Shown here piece after piece: positions 25,224-33,698 of a stretch of 64,000 nt of DNA (position 1 is the stretch's first letter; each line of letters opens with the position of its first letter). The stretch spans positions 1,736,001 to 1,800,000 of the forward strand of contig CBDCKA010000002.1 in the NCBI GenBank assembly GCA_965218055.1. The letters are read 5' to 3'. A program made the translations under genes and the position numbers. The notes below the pieces were generated by a model that made no database searches, had not been told where the DNA came from, and saw only the letters and a list, made by a program, of their open reading frames with translations. The stretch is from CBDBKE01 sp965218055 (GTDB lineage Bacteria; Acidobacteriota; Terriglobia; JAJPHL01; JAPKYU01).

Positions 25224-26921
25224 ATGTCCGAAGTCGGCGAGTCCTTCATCCCGGTCTCTGCGGTGCACGACAGAGACCGCCCTCCGGGTTCCTTTGCACC
25301 CCTGGGACCTGAAATCAAAGTGCTTCTTGTCTGGCCTCGTTTCCCGCCGGCGTTCTGGGGTTTCGAAGGGATGCTCGAGATCATTCCGGAGAGCTCGATC
25401 ATGCCTCCGCTTGGCCTCATCACTGTTGCAGCTCTTTGTCCGGCAAAGTGGCAGCTGCGCCTCATAGACCGCGCCTTTGAACCGCTGACGGACGAGGACC
25501 TGAATTGGGCCGATTTGGTAATGGTCAGCGCGATGTTCGCGCAGCAAGCGGACGCTCGTGTGGTGCTGTCGCGGGCGCGTTCGCTCGGGCGTCGCACGTT
25601 CATCGGCGGACCGTGGGCCAGCAGTCAACCGGAAGTGCTCGTCCACGAGGCGGACCACGTCCTTGTGGGAGAAGCGGAGGACATGTTTCCAGCGATTGCG
25701 TCCGCACTGGAAAACGGAACAGCGCCGCGCCTCTATGTGGCTTCCGAGAAGCCGGACATGACCCGCAGTCCTTTGCCTCGATACGACCTGCTGGAACTCA
25801 ACCGCTATGCCTCCATGTCCGTGCAGTTTTCGCGCGGCTGTCCCTTCCAATGCGAGTTCTGTGACATCATCACGATCTATGGACGCCGTCCTCGCGTCAA
25901 GATACCCGCCCAGGTGCTGCGCGAACTCGATCTGTTGCGGAGGCTCGGGTGGCGGAAAGAAGTGTTCATGGTCGATGACAACTTCATCGGAAACCACAAG
26001 CGTGCGCTCGAACTGACGCGGGAAATCGCAGCATGGCAGCAGTGTCATGGCTATCCGTTCAACTTCTACACGGAGGCCTCCATTGACCTTGCGGAACGTA
26101 CGGAATTGCTGGCGGCGATGAGAGACGCAAACTTCCTGAATGTGTTCATCGGGCTGGAAACACCTTCGCCGGAATCGCTTGGGGAAGCACGGAAATTTCA
26201 GAACCTGAGGAGCGATAACCTCCAGCAGATTCGAGCCATCCAACGCAGCGGGCTGTGGGTCATGGGCGGATTCATCGTCGGCTTCGATGCCGACGATCAG
26301 CGTATCTTCGAACGCCAGTGGCAGTTCATTGAAAACGCAGCCATCCCGTGGGCGATGGTAGGCATGCTTCAGGCGCCTCCGACGACTGCGCTATACGATC
26401 GGATGCTCCGCGAGGGGCGGCTCATCCATGATTCCCTTACCACCAACTTTAGCATCCCGAATTTCCACACGCGGCTGCCCTTGCCGGTCCTCCTGGATGG
26501 AATGGCTCGCCTGGTGCTGCGCTTATACGATCCGCCGGCGTTCTTCGATCGTGCGCTTCGATCGCTGGTGGCGTGGCACCCACGCCCCACGCAGCGGTTC
26601 CCGAGACTTCCGGTGATCTATACGTTGCGCCTGCTCGCGTTTTCGATCTGGAAACAGGGCATCAGGAGCAGCTATCGCCGGTGCTATTGGAGATTTCTGG
26701 CGTCCGCTGTCCGGCTTTGGAGGAACGAGCCGGTCAAGCTGCGCATGGCGATCTCAGTGCTGCTGTCGGGCCACCACTTTCCGAGGTATGCTCGCTTGGT
26801 TGCCGATGAGCTGACGGCAGTGCGCTGCGATCTCGCCTACAACGGTCGCGACGCGCCGGCCGGGTCCGCAATGATTCCTTCAGCTTCGCCGCAGAGTGGC
26901 GTCACCGCTGGTCGTACCTAG
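25224..26921 (+). CDS. B12-binding radical SAM protein, DUF4070/HpnP-like
   Basis: From ATG 25224 (GGAG upstream) the 565-residue protein has an N-terminal cobalamin-binding-type Rossmann domain (KVLLVWPRFPPAFWGFEG to TFIGGPWASSQPEVLV, about residues 35-150). A radical SAM domain follows, with the cluster motif CPFQCEFC (near 215), then EVFMVDDNFIGNHK and NVFIGLETPSPESLGEARKF. The C-terminal part resembles DUF4070. Hopanoid C-2 methylase HpnP shares this architecture and the opening PPLGLITVAALCP pattern. The wider family also methylates or rearranges other substrates, so HpnP is only one option. No hopanoid genes are adjacent. Confidence 0.75.
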   Translation: MSEVGESFIPVSAVHDRDRPPGSFAPLGPEIKVLLVWPRFPPAFWGFEGMLEIIPESSIMPPLGLITVAALCPAKWQLRLIDRAFEPLTDEDLNWADLVMVSAMFAQQADARVVLSRARSLGRRTFIGGPWASSQPEVLVHEADHVLVGEAEDMFPAIASALENGTAPRLYVASEKPDMTRSPLPRYDLLELNRYASMSVQFSRGCPFQCEFCDIITIYGRRPRVKIPAQVLRELDLLRRLGWRKEVFMVDDNFIGNHKRALELTREIAAWQQCHGYPFNFYTEASIDLAERTELLAAMRDANFLNVFIGLETPSPESLGEARKFQNLRSDNLQQIRAIQRSGLWVMGGFIVGFDADDQRIFERQWQFIENAAIPWAMVGMLQAPPTTALYDRMLREGRLIHDSLTTNFSIPNFHTRLPLPVLLDGMARLVLRLYDPPAFFDRALRSLVAWHPRPTQRFPRLPVIYTLRLLAFSIWKQGIRSSYRRCYWRFLASAVRLWRNEPVKLRMAISVLLSGHHFPRYARLVADELTAVRCDLAYNGRDAPAGSAMIPSASPQSGVTAGRT

Positions 26922-27059
26922 CGTGTACGTACCGTGGATTGTATTGCCATCGGCGAAGGAACCGCGGTAATCGAGCTCTACTCGTCGCAAGGTCAGCGAG
27001 GGGATCGGCCTGCATCGCTGGATTCAGATTTAAGCCTGAGTCTTTAAGAAAAGACCGCG
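26922..27059. other. Convergent intergenic sequence
   Basis: The region between the radical SAM gene and the E1-beta gene end (to 27264) has no clear gene other than a weak small frame on the minus strand. Short direct repeats of CCCTGCTTGGC occur around 27,170-27,205. Confidence 0.3.
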
Positions 27060-27275
27060 CTAGCGGGAAACGGGGCGCCGGGGGAGACCATGAGTTTCCA
27101 AGCGCACAAGCCTGGGATTTCCAGCGAAATTGTGGCCAGAGTCAGCATTCACCCTCTTGCCCCTGCTTGGCCATTCCTGCCCCCTGCTTGGCAAAGCCTG
27201 CTTGCCAAAGAAGGCTTCGCTGCGTTTCTTGATTTCCTCCACGGTCTGGACAACTGTCCCTCCCTCAATAGGCAT
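27060..27275 (-). CDS. Possible 71-residue protein overlapping the E1-beta stop
   Basis: The frame begins MPIEGGTVVQTVEEIKKRSE with its ATG 8 bases upstream of the E1-beta stop codon, an arrangement typical of translational coupling. The first 25 residues look protein-like; the rest (SRGQEWPSRGKR) is repetitive. No family is recognised. It may be a chance frame. Confidence 0.25.
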   Translation of the reverse strand: MPIEGGTVVQTVEEIKKRSEAFFGKQALPSRGQEWPSRGKRVNADSGHNFAGNPRLVRLETHGLPRRPVSR

Positions 27276-28236
27276 AAAGCTCACGGCAGACGCGGATCAC
27301 GTCCTGCTGGTTGGGCAGGAACGCCTTTTCCAGCGGCGGGCTATAGGGCACGGGAGTATCAGGAGCAGTGAGGCGGCGGACGGGGCCGTCCAGAAACTCG
27401 AACGCCTTTTCCGAAATGATCGCCGCCAGTTCGCCGGCCAGACCGCCGGTCCTGGTATCTTCGTGCAGCAACACAACTTTGTTGGTTCGCTGCACACTCT
27501 CGAGCACGGCCTCTTCATCCAGCGGGACCAAGGTGCGCAGATCCAGCACCTCAATCTCAATCTCTTCCTTGGCGAGAGCCTCGGCGGCCCGGAGGGCCAC
27601 GTGCACCATGGCTCCGTAAGTGATCACCGAGATATCCCGGCCGGCACGGCGCAGCTCCGCCTTGCCGATCGGCACCAGGTACTCGGTGTCGGGCAATTCC
27701 TCCTTGATACTGCGGTAGAGCAACTTGTGCTCGAAGAACAGCACCGGATCGTTGTCGCGGATGGCTGACTTGATCAGGCCGCGCGCGTCGTAGGGCGTCG
27801 CCGGCGTCACCACCTTCAGCCCCGGGGTATGCACGAAGGCCATCTCGGGGTTCTGCGAATGGAACGGTCCGCCGTGAATGCCGCCTCCAGAGGGCCCGCG
27901 GACCACCATGGGCACGCCCGCCCCCCAGCGATAGCGACACTTGGCGGCGAAATTCACAACCTGGTCGTAGGCGCAGGAGATGAAGTCTGCAAACTGCATC
28001 TCGGCCACCGGGCGCAGGCCCAGCAGGGCTGCCCCGACGCTGGCGCCCACAATCGCGGATTCCGAAATGGGCGTGTCCATGACGCGCCGGGCCCCGAACC
28101 GTTCCAGCATGCCAGCGCTAATCTTGAAGGCGCCGCCGTAGGCACCGACGTCCTCGCCGAGAACAAACACGTCTGGGTCGCGCTCCATCTCCTCCCACAG
28201 ACCCTGCCGGATTGCTTCCAGGTAGGTGGTCAGCAT
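27265..28236 (-). CDS. 2-oxoacid dehydrogenase E1 component, beta subunit
   Basis: The 323-residue protein is the beta subunit of a thiamine-diphosphate dehydrogenase of the pyruvate/branched-chain/acetoin type. Landmarks are MERDPDVFVLGEDVGAYGGA, the RVMDTPISESAIVGASVGAA segment that contacts the cofactor pyrimidine, VVRGPSGGGIHGGPFHSQ, and the C-terminal HEDTRTGGLAGELAAII. It lies 18 bases after the alpha gene. The usual E2 and E3 genes do not follow, so the complex must use subunits encoded elsewhere. Pyruvate versus branched-chain substrate cannot be decided. Confidence 0.9.
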   Translation of the reverse strand: MLTTYLEAIRQGLWEEMERDPDVFVLGEDVGAYGGAFKISAGMLERFGARRVMDTPISESAIVGASVGAALLGLRPVAEMQFADFISCAYDQVVNFAAKCRYRWGAGVPMVVRGPSGGGIHGGPFHSQNPEMAFVHTPGLKVVTPATPYDARGLIKSAIRDNDPVLFFEHKLLYRSIKEELPDTEYLVPIGKAELRRAGRDISVITYGAMVHVALRAAEALAKEEIEIEVLDLRTLVPLDEEAVLESVQRTNKVVLLHEDTRTGGLAGELAAIISEKAFEFLDGPVRRLTAPDTPVPYSPPLEKAFLPNQQDVIRVCRELYAY

Positions 28237-28254
28237 GGCTTCCTCTGTGCGGGT

Positions 28255-29328
28255 TCAGCTGCGAGCGGCCGAGAAAGCGCACGGGGCTGGCGCTTTCTGC
28301 CGCTCATCGTAGACGTGATCCAGCAAAGTGGCCGGATCGGGGAAGGGGCGTTGCTCGGCCCAGCTCACCGCGTCATCCACCTCAGCAATGACGCGGCGGT
28401 TCAGTTCGCCCAGGGCGGCCTCCGACAGGAAGCCCCACTCCATCATCAACGCCTCCAGGCGCGCGATGGGGTCCTTGCGCGCCCACTCTTCAAAGAGCGC
28501 CTTAGGCACATACTCAGCTTTGTCGTGCGCCGAATGACCCGTCATGCGGAAAGTCTTGCACTCGATCATGGCCGGTCCGCGGCCAGAGCGTGCGTGCTCG
28601 ACGGCCCGCTGGGTAGCCTGGTGGACAGCGATGACATCGTTGCCATCCACGATTTCTGCCGGTATCCCATAGGCCGGTCCACGGTCGGCCACATGCTCCA
28701 CCGGCATCTGCAGCTCCACCGGGGTCGAATAGGCGTACTGATTGTTGTTGCACACGTAGACGACGGGAAGTTTCTGCACGGCGGCCAAGTTTAACCCCTC
28801 GTGCCAGTCGCCCCGGCTGGTGGCCCCGTCGCCGAAGTAGCAGAAGACCACGTTGGGCTTGCCCTGGTAGCGCAGAGCCAGGGCGGCGCCGCCGGCCACC
28901 GGGACGATGGACCCAATGCTGCTAATGAAGGAGATGAGATTCAGGTCCAGGTCGCCCATGTGCATGTTGCCGTCGCGCCCGCGGGTGGGGCCGTCCACCC
29001 GTCCCATAAACTGCGCCAGCACCGTTCGCGCGCTCATGCCCCGCACCAGGAACGCGCCCAGGTCCCGGTGCGACGGGCACAGCACATCGTCCTGCTCGGC
29101 GAGCAGCGCGCTGCCGACCCCAATGGCCTCCTGCCCGCGGCCCCCATAGACGCCGCCCACGATCAGTCCCTGGCGGTAGAGCTTGAACTCGATGCGCTCC
29201 TCCAGCTCGCGCTGGAGTTTGGTGTAATACAGCATCTGGTGCAGAAGCTCGGTGTCCAATCCCACTGGGCGTACCCTCCCTCCCCGTGAAAGGGGCGAAA
29301 TGGCGTGCTCTGACAAGCGGTCCGCCAT
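28255..29328 (-). CDS. 2-oxoacid dehydrogenase E1 component, alpha subunit
   Basis: The 357-residue protein carries the thiamine diphosphate motif GDGATSRGDWHEGLNLAA ending in VVYVCNNNQYAYS, and the RMTGHSAHDKAEYVP loop whose serine region is phosphorylated in eukaryotic relatives. IGSIVPVAGGAALAL precedes it. It sits first in a two-gene unit with the beta subunit. Lipoyl synthase, which makes the cofactor of the E2 partner, is encoded about 4 kb away. Confidence 0.9.
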   Translation of the reverse strand: MADRLSEHAISPLSRGGRVRPVGLDTELLHQMLYYTKLQRELEERIEFKLYRQGLIVGGVYGGRGQEAIGVGSALLAEQDDVLCPSHRDLGAFLVRGMSARTVLAQFMGRVDGPTRGRDGNMHMGDLDLNLISFISSIGSIVPVAGGAALALRYQGKPNVVFCYFGDGATSRGDWHEGLNLAAVQKLPVVYVCNNNQYAYSTPVELQMPVEHVADRGPAYGIPAEIVDGNDVIAVHQATQRAVEHARSGRGPAMIECKTFRMTGHSAHDKAEYVPKALFEEWARKDPIARLEALMMEWGFLSEAALGELNRRVIAEVDDAVSWAEQRPFPDPATLLDHVYDERQKAPAPCAFSAARS

Positions 29329-29522
29329 TCTACCATATGCCTGCTGCCCTGAAAGCCTTGTTGAAAAGGCCTGGCGTCACGTTTCCAAAAAAGGCTTTGC
29401 CAGCAAGTTCTAGAAAGAGAAGGACATGCCGCATTTCCATCGCAGCCTTCGAGTGCTGATAAACGCTCTGCCAATTCCGATTCATTTTCCCTTTGATCCC
29501 TCGTTTTCTTGCCCTCGTTTTC

Positions 29523-30239
29523 TTATAAAAAGCGTTGGACGCGGCGAAGCAAGCCGTCGAGCATTCGGGGCGTCAGCTTGCCGGTAAACGTGTTCTGCTG
29601 GCTGGGGTGATAACAGGCGAACAGGACCGGCAAGAGCGGCGGCAGCGAGTAGCAGGCTCCGTGGGCGAAGCGATAGGAGGCCAGCGAGACGACGCGCCCG
29701 GTGTCTCTAAGGAGGCGCAGGTAGCCATCAAAGGCGATCTTGCCCAGCGCCAGCACAGCCCGGATGTTGGGCAACAATTCCAGCTCCCGCGCCAGGAAGG
29801 GGCGGCAGCGGGCCTGCTCCTGGAGCGTGGGCTTGTTGCCGGGAGGAGCGCAGCGCACTCCGGCGGTGATGTACGCATCGCACAGCTGAAGGCCATCGCC
29901 CTGGTGCGATGAGGTGGGTTGGCTGGCGAACCCGGCGCGATAGAGCGCGCCGTAGAGGAAATCGCCCGAGCGGTCTCCGGTGAACATTCGCCCGGTGCGG
30001 TTGCCCCCGTGGGCCGCCGGAGCCAGGCCCAGGATCAGCAGCCGTGCTCCTGGATCACCGAAGGAGGGCAGCGGCCGGCCCCAGTAGTCCCACTCCTGGA
30101 ACGCCCGGCGCTTCTCGCGCGCCACCTTTCGGCAGTGCCTCACCAGGCGCGGGCAGCGCTGGCAGACAATGATTTGCTGCTGGAGTTCAAGCAGCAGGCT
30201 TTCGCTGCTGGTGGTCCGCACAAGCCGCTGTGCTACCAA
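29523..30239 (-). CDS. Uracil-DNA glycosylase, family 5 (UdgB-like)
   Basis: The 238-residue enzyme removes deaminated bases from DNA. Four cluster cysteines are visible (CQRC near the start, then ITAGVRCAPPGNKPT and CRPFL). The motif A region is GLAPAAHGGNRTGRMFTGD, where family 5 lacks the usual catalytic Asp/Asn in the same place, and the motif B region is CYHPSQQNTFTGKLTP. The start codon is TTG in this choice; a later start is possible. Confidence 0.88.
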   Translation of the reverse strand: MVAQRLVRTTSSESLLLELQQQIIVCQRCPRLVRHCRKVAREKRRAFQEWDYWGRPLPSFGDPGARLLILGLAPAAHGGNRTGRMFTGDRSGDFLYGALYRAGFASQPTSSHQGDGLQLCDAYITAGVRCAPPGNKPTLQEQARCRPFLARELELLPNIRAVLALGKIAFDGYLRLLRDTGRVVSLASYRFAHGACYSLPPLLPVLFACYHPSQQNTFTGKLTPRMLDGLLRRVQRFL

Positions 30240-30266
30240 AGCAAAGTCCCCAGGTCAAAGCCGCTG

Positions 30267-30674
30267 CTACTTGTTGAACAGATTGTCGAAGGCGCTCCGC
30301 GCGCTGGCTGGGCGCCCGCCCGAGGAGGTCTCGCGCTCCACGGTCGTCCGCGGCTCGTAGAACGAGCACTCGTTGCGAGCATCTTTGGGGGTAATGCGCT
30401 CCCGGATTGGCTTGCTGCACTCGAAGCGGCTGCCCGTATCGAAGTTGACGCATTGCTTGCAGCTATGCAGTTCAAAGCCGCAGCGCGGGCACTGACCGCG
30501 CGTATCCACCGCCGGCGGAAGCAGCGTGCCGCAGCTGGCGCAGCGCAGCACCGTCCGTGTGCCGGGCATGCGAAGCATGCGAGGGCCGCCCAGATCCTGT
30601 TTTGGCGGGCTCTTCTCGGCAGGCGATTCCCGACCCGAGTCCATGTAGCCTTTCTGCCGGTACTTTTGCGCCAT
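30267..30674 (-). CDS. Zinc-ribbon hypothetical protein
   Basis: The 135-residue product has a classic zinc ribbon (VLRCASCGTLL with QCPRCGFELHSC, about residues 42-75) and further cysteines in KQCVNFD and FECSKPI plus ECSFYEPR, giving a second likely metal site. The C-terminus contains low-complexity Ser/Arg and ends SAFDNLFNK. It is 27 bases upstream of the UdgB-like gene on the same strand and may be expressed with it. Function unknown. Confidence 0.6.
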   Translation of the reverse strand: MAQKYRQKGYMDSGRESPAEKSPPKQDLGGPRMLRMPGTRTVLRCASCGTLLPPAVDTRGQCPRCGFELHSCKQCVNFDTGSRFECSKPIRERITPKDARNECSFYEPRTTVERETSSGGRPASARSAFDNLFNK

Positions 30675-30853
30675 GGCGTTCGGCCTCCATCATAGTCCCA
30701 GCGTCCGAAATTGGCCACAAAAGTTCATGACCACTCGCGCACGCTCGTGTCCCGGAAGCGCGTTGAAAGTACAGAGCCGCGCGCGTCAGTAAGCGGTTCT
30801 ACAAGCGCACAAACACAGGCAACGTTCTTCCGCGACGCGGCACTAGCAGGCGT

Positions 30854-31735
30854 CTAGTAGGCCGGAATCGCCTCGCTGGCGCCGGTAAACACTTGACGGG
30901 CGCCGGCCCCCAAAAACGTCACGTCGCTGCCGGCCAGAAAGACGCGGAAGCCCTGCTTTACCCGTTTCTTGATCTCGGCGGGGTCGCTGGCAGGATAGCC
31001 GACCGGCACGTTGTACTTCTTGGCCGCCGCCAGAATCCGGGCGACAGCCTGCTCCTCACGCGGATGGGTCACCTGTCCCCCGACGCCCAATGAATAAGAC
31101 AGATCATAGGCGCCGATAAACAGTACATCAATGCCGGGCACCGACGCGATCTCTTCAATGTTTTCTACACCTTCCTTGCTTTCAATGAGGGCGATCACCA
31201 TCACGTTATCGTTGGCCCAACCAGCATAGTCGCGGCTGGACATGCCCCAGCGTGCCGCTGCCAGGGTCGGACCGAATCCTCGGTTGCCCGCCGGCGGATA
31301 CTTGCAGGAGGCCACCGCCTGCAAAGCCTGCTCGCGCGTGGAAACGAACGGAAAAGCTACGCCCAGGCTGCCGATATCCAACGCGCGCTTCGCCAGCCAG
31401 TGCCGCTTGGCAGGCACCCGGATGAAGGGAACCGCTTTCATGCCGCGGGTGGCCAGGATCATATCCCGGGCCGTCTCCAATGTGACCGGGCCGTGCTCCA
31501 TCTCGATCCAGACATAGTCAAAGCCAGCGGCGGCCAGCGTGGTGGCCGCATCGGCGCTGGCCATATAGACGCCCGCTCCAATGACTACCTTGCCTTCTTT
31601 AAGCGCCTTTTTCACCGGGTTCTGAAATGCAGTTCCGGAGGCCGCTGGCGGCTCCGGGGCAGCCCATGAAGGAATCAGCAGAGAAAGCGCCAAGACTAAA
31701 AGCAGAGTCGGGGAGATACGATTTACTTGTGCCAT
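30854..31735 (-). CDS. Exported HpcH/HpaI-family aldolase-like protein
   Basis: This 293-residue protein has a Sec signal (residues 1-25) ahead of a complete HpcH/HpaI TIM-barrel. It has YVWIEMEHGPV (metal-site region), VPFIRVPA, the metal ligand Glu in ALIESKEGVENIEEI, and Asp in VLFIGAYDLSYSLG. Cytoplasmic relatives are 2-keto-3-deoxy-sugar or 4-hydroxy-2-ketoheptanedioate aldolases. The signal peptide places this one outside the cytoplasm. Neighbours give no hint to the substrate. Confidence 0.8.
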   Translation of the reverse strand: MAQVNRISPTLLLVLALSLLIPSWAAPEPPAASGTAFQNPVKKALKEGKVVIGAGVYMASADAATTLAAAGFDYVWIEMEHGPVTLETARDMILATRGMKAVPFIRVPAKRHWLAKRALDIGSLGVAFPFVSTREQALQAVASCKYPPAGNRGFGPTLAAARWGMSSRDYAGWANDNVMVIALIESKEGVENIEEIASVPGIDVLFIGAYDLSYSLGVGGQVTHPREEQAVARILAAAKKYNVPVGYPASDPAEIKKRVKQGFRVFLAGSDVTFLGAGARQVFTGASEAIPAY

Positions 31736-31886
31736 GCGAGTCCTTTCGGCCCAGAGGTTGGGCGGTCGCTATTATGGTTGGTCCCAGCGGTCGAGCCAAG
31801 CCCTTCCTGCTGTGGTCATCTGCCCTATTGGACTTTTGTTACCTGGCATTTGATATAATTGGCGGAGGCCTCAAAGCGACGGTCCT

Positions 31887-33455
31887 GTGACGAGCCTGCT
31901 CCTCAGTGTTCTGCTTTCGGCATCAGCTGCGCCAACATCTCGCTGTGCCATCTGCCATCCGAAAGAGGTAGATGCATATTTACGAACTGGCATGGGTCGT
32001 TCCATGTTGCGACCCAGGGGGCAGCCTTCCGGCAGTTTCACGCACCCGGTCTCCGGCGCCAAGTTCACCATAGTCTCCAGTCCATCAGGGATGCGGCAGC
32101 GAATCGAGAGGCAGGGACTGCGGGCCGAGTATGAAATCGCGTACGTTCTCGGCTCGGGAAATCATGCCTTCACTTACCTGGTACGCGTTGGCGACTATCT
32201 TTTCCAGTCACCGATCGCTTATTACACGCAGAGCCAGAAGTGGGATATGGCGCCGGGCTACGAGAAACAGCGGAGGGTGGATTTTGACCGCCCGGTGACG
32301 CGGAAATGCCTGCTGTGTCACTCTGGGCGGCCGCTGCATGTCCGCGGCACGCTGAATCGCTACGAGCAGCCGGAGTTTGCCGCCGAGGCGATCTCGTGTG
32401 AGCGATGCCACGGTCCCACTGCGGCCCATCTGCAGAAGCCTTCATCCAATAACATTGTCAATCCTCGGAAGCTTCCACCACGGGAGCGCGACAGCGTCTG
32501 CGAGCAGTGCCATCTCACCGGCGAGGCACAAATACCCAATCCAGGTCTCTCGCTCGCCGACTTCCGACCCGGTCAACGATTGGAAGACGTAGTCTCTATA
32601 TATGTCTTCGAGCGCACGCCGGCGGCTTCTGAGGACGACACGCTCGAAGTGGTAAGCCACGTAGAACATCTCTCTCTTAGTAAATGCTTTCGAGAGAGCG
32701 CAGGACGAATGTGGTGCGGTTCCTGCCACAATCCACACGAAGAGCCTACCGGTCCCCAACAGTACTACCGGGCCCGGTGCCTCGCGTGCCATGGCGAAAC
32801 GCTGGCCAAGCCGCACGCCGCTGCTTCGCGAGACTGCGCGAGCTGCCATATGCCCAAGCGGCAGACGAGCGATGGCAGCCACACGGTCTTCACCGACCAC
32901 CGAATCGCACGCTTCGCAGGAAAAGGCGCAGGAGAGAAAGGCCAGAAGCTCGTCGCCTGGCATGAGCCGTCCGGCCCGCTAGTAATTCGGAACTTGGGCC
33001 TTGCGAACGCCGAGGTTGGACGACGCGATGGATCGGTCTATCACATGAACGAAGGCTTCCGCTTGCTTCGGGACCCAGCGGTATTGCGGGACCCAGCGGT
33101 ATGGCGGGACCCAGCGGTATTGGAAGCTCTGGGCGGGTTGTATCTCGCCAATCGCTCACATTCCCCGGCACTGCGGGCCTTCAAGGAAGCGGTTCGCTTG
33201 CAACCAGAATCCGCTTTCGCTCATATGAATCTCGCCTTAGCCTGGAAGCAGGCGGGCAATCGGGGCAAGGAAGTTACTGCTCTGGAACAGGCCATCAAGC
33301 TTGACCCTTCCCTTGTCCGTGCCTACTTCAGATTGGCTAAAGTCTATTCGGAACTCGGCCAGGTACGCAGAGCTCGCGAGACCATTTCTAGATATCTAGA
33401 ATTCATGCCGAACAACATTCATGTGCGTCAGCTCCTGCAGTCAGGTCGAGAGTAA
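31887..33455 (+). CDS. Seven-heme c-type cytochrome with TPR C-terminus
   Basis: The 522-residue exported protein (GTG start, short signal) has seven CxxCH heme sites in order: CAICH, CLLCH, CERCH, CEQCH, CGSCH, CLACH and CASCH, between about residues 18 and 335. The C-terminal third holds TPR units (ALRAFKEAVRLQPESAFAHM, EVTALEQAIKLDPSLVRAYF). Between them lies an in-frame triple repeat of RDPAV(L/W). Such heme-TPR proteins occur in Acidobacteriota and Planctomycetota; their redox partner is usually unknown. It stands alone, divergent from the aldolase gene. Confidence 0.85.
   Translation: MTSLLLSVLLSASAAPTSRCAICHPKEVDAYLRTGMGRSMLRPRGQPSGSFTHPVSGAKFTIVSSPSGMRQRIERQGLRAEYEIAYVLGSGNHAFTYLVRVGDYLFQSPIAYYTQSQKWDMAPGYEKQRRVDFDRPVTRKCLLCHSGRPLHVRGTLNRYEQPEFAAEAISCERCHGPTAAHLQKPSSNNIVNPRKLPPRERDSVCEQCHLTGEAQIPNPGLSLADFRPGQRLEDVVSIYVFERTPAASEDDTLEVVSHVEHLSLSKCFRESAGRMWCGSCHNPHEEPTGPQQYYRARCLACHGETLAKPHAAASRDCASCHMPKRQTSDGSHTVFTDHRIARFAGKGAGEKGQKLVAWHEPSGPLVIRNLGLANAEVGRRDGSVYHMNEGFRLLRDPAVLRDPAVWRDPAVLEALGGLYLANRSHSPALRAFKEAVRLQPESAFAHMNLALAWKQAGNRGKEVTALEQAIKLDPSLVRAYFRLAKVYSELGQVRRARETISRYLEFMPNNIHVRQLLQSGRE
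33069..33122 (+). repeat. Three 18-bp in-frame tandem repeats
   Basis: Units CGGGACCCAGCGGTATTG at 33069-33086, 33087-33104 (one base different, TATGG) and 33105-33122 encode RDPAVL, RDPAVW and RDPAVL within the seven-heme cytochrome. The near identity indicates recent tandem duplication. Confidence 0.9.
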
Positions 33456-33698
33456 GCTGCGAGCTAAAGAACAGGTGGCAGGTAATCTAGGAACTGGCGC
33501 GGGTGAGCGCGCGGGCAACCGCAACCTTCCGGAGCCGAGGCCATAGCCGAGGCGGCATCCAGCGACCCATCGCGGCATTCCAGCCGCGCCGCAGGGCAGT
33601 TCGCGCGCCGGCCAGGGCGAGCTAGGCGCGAGGGGAAAGCACTTTGCCGTTGATTTGTTGCCGAGGTGCGATCCAATCGCTGGCATAATAAGGGCGTC

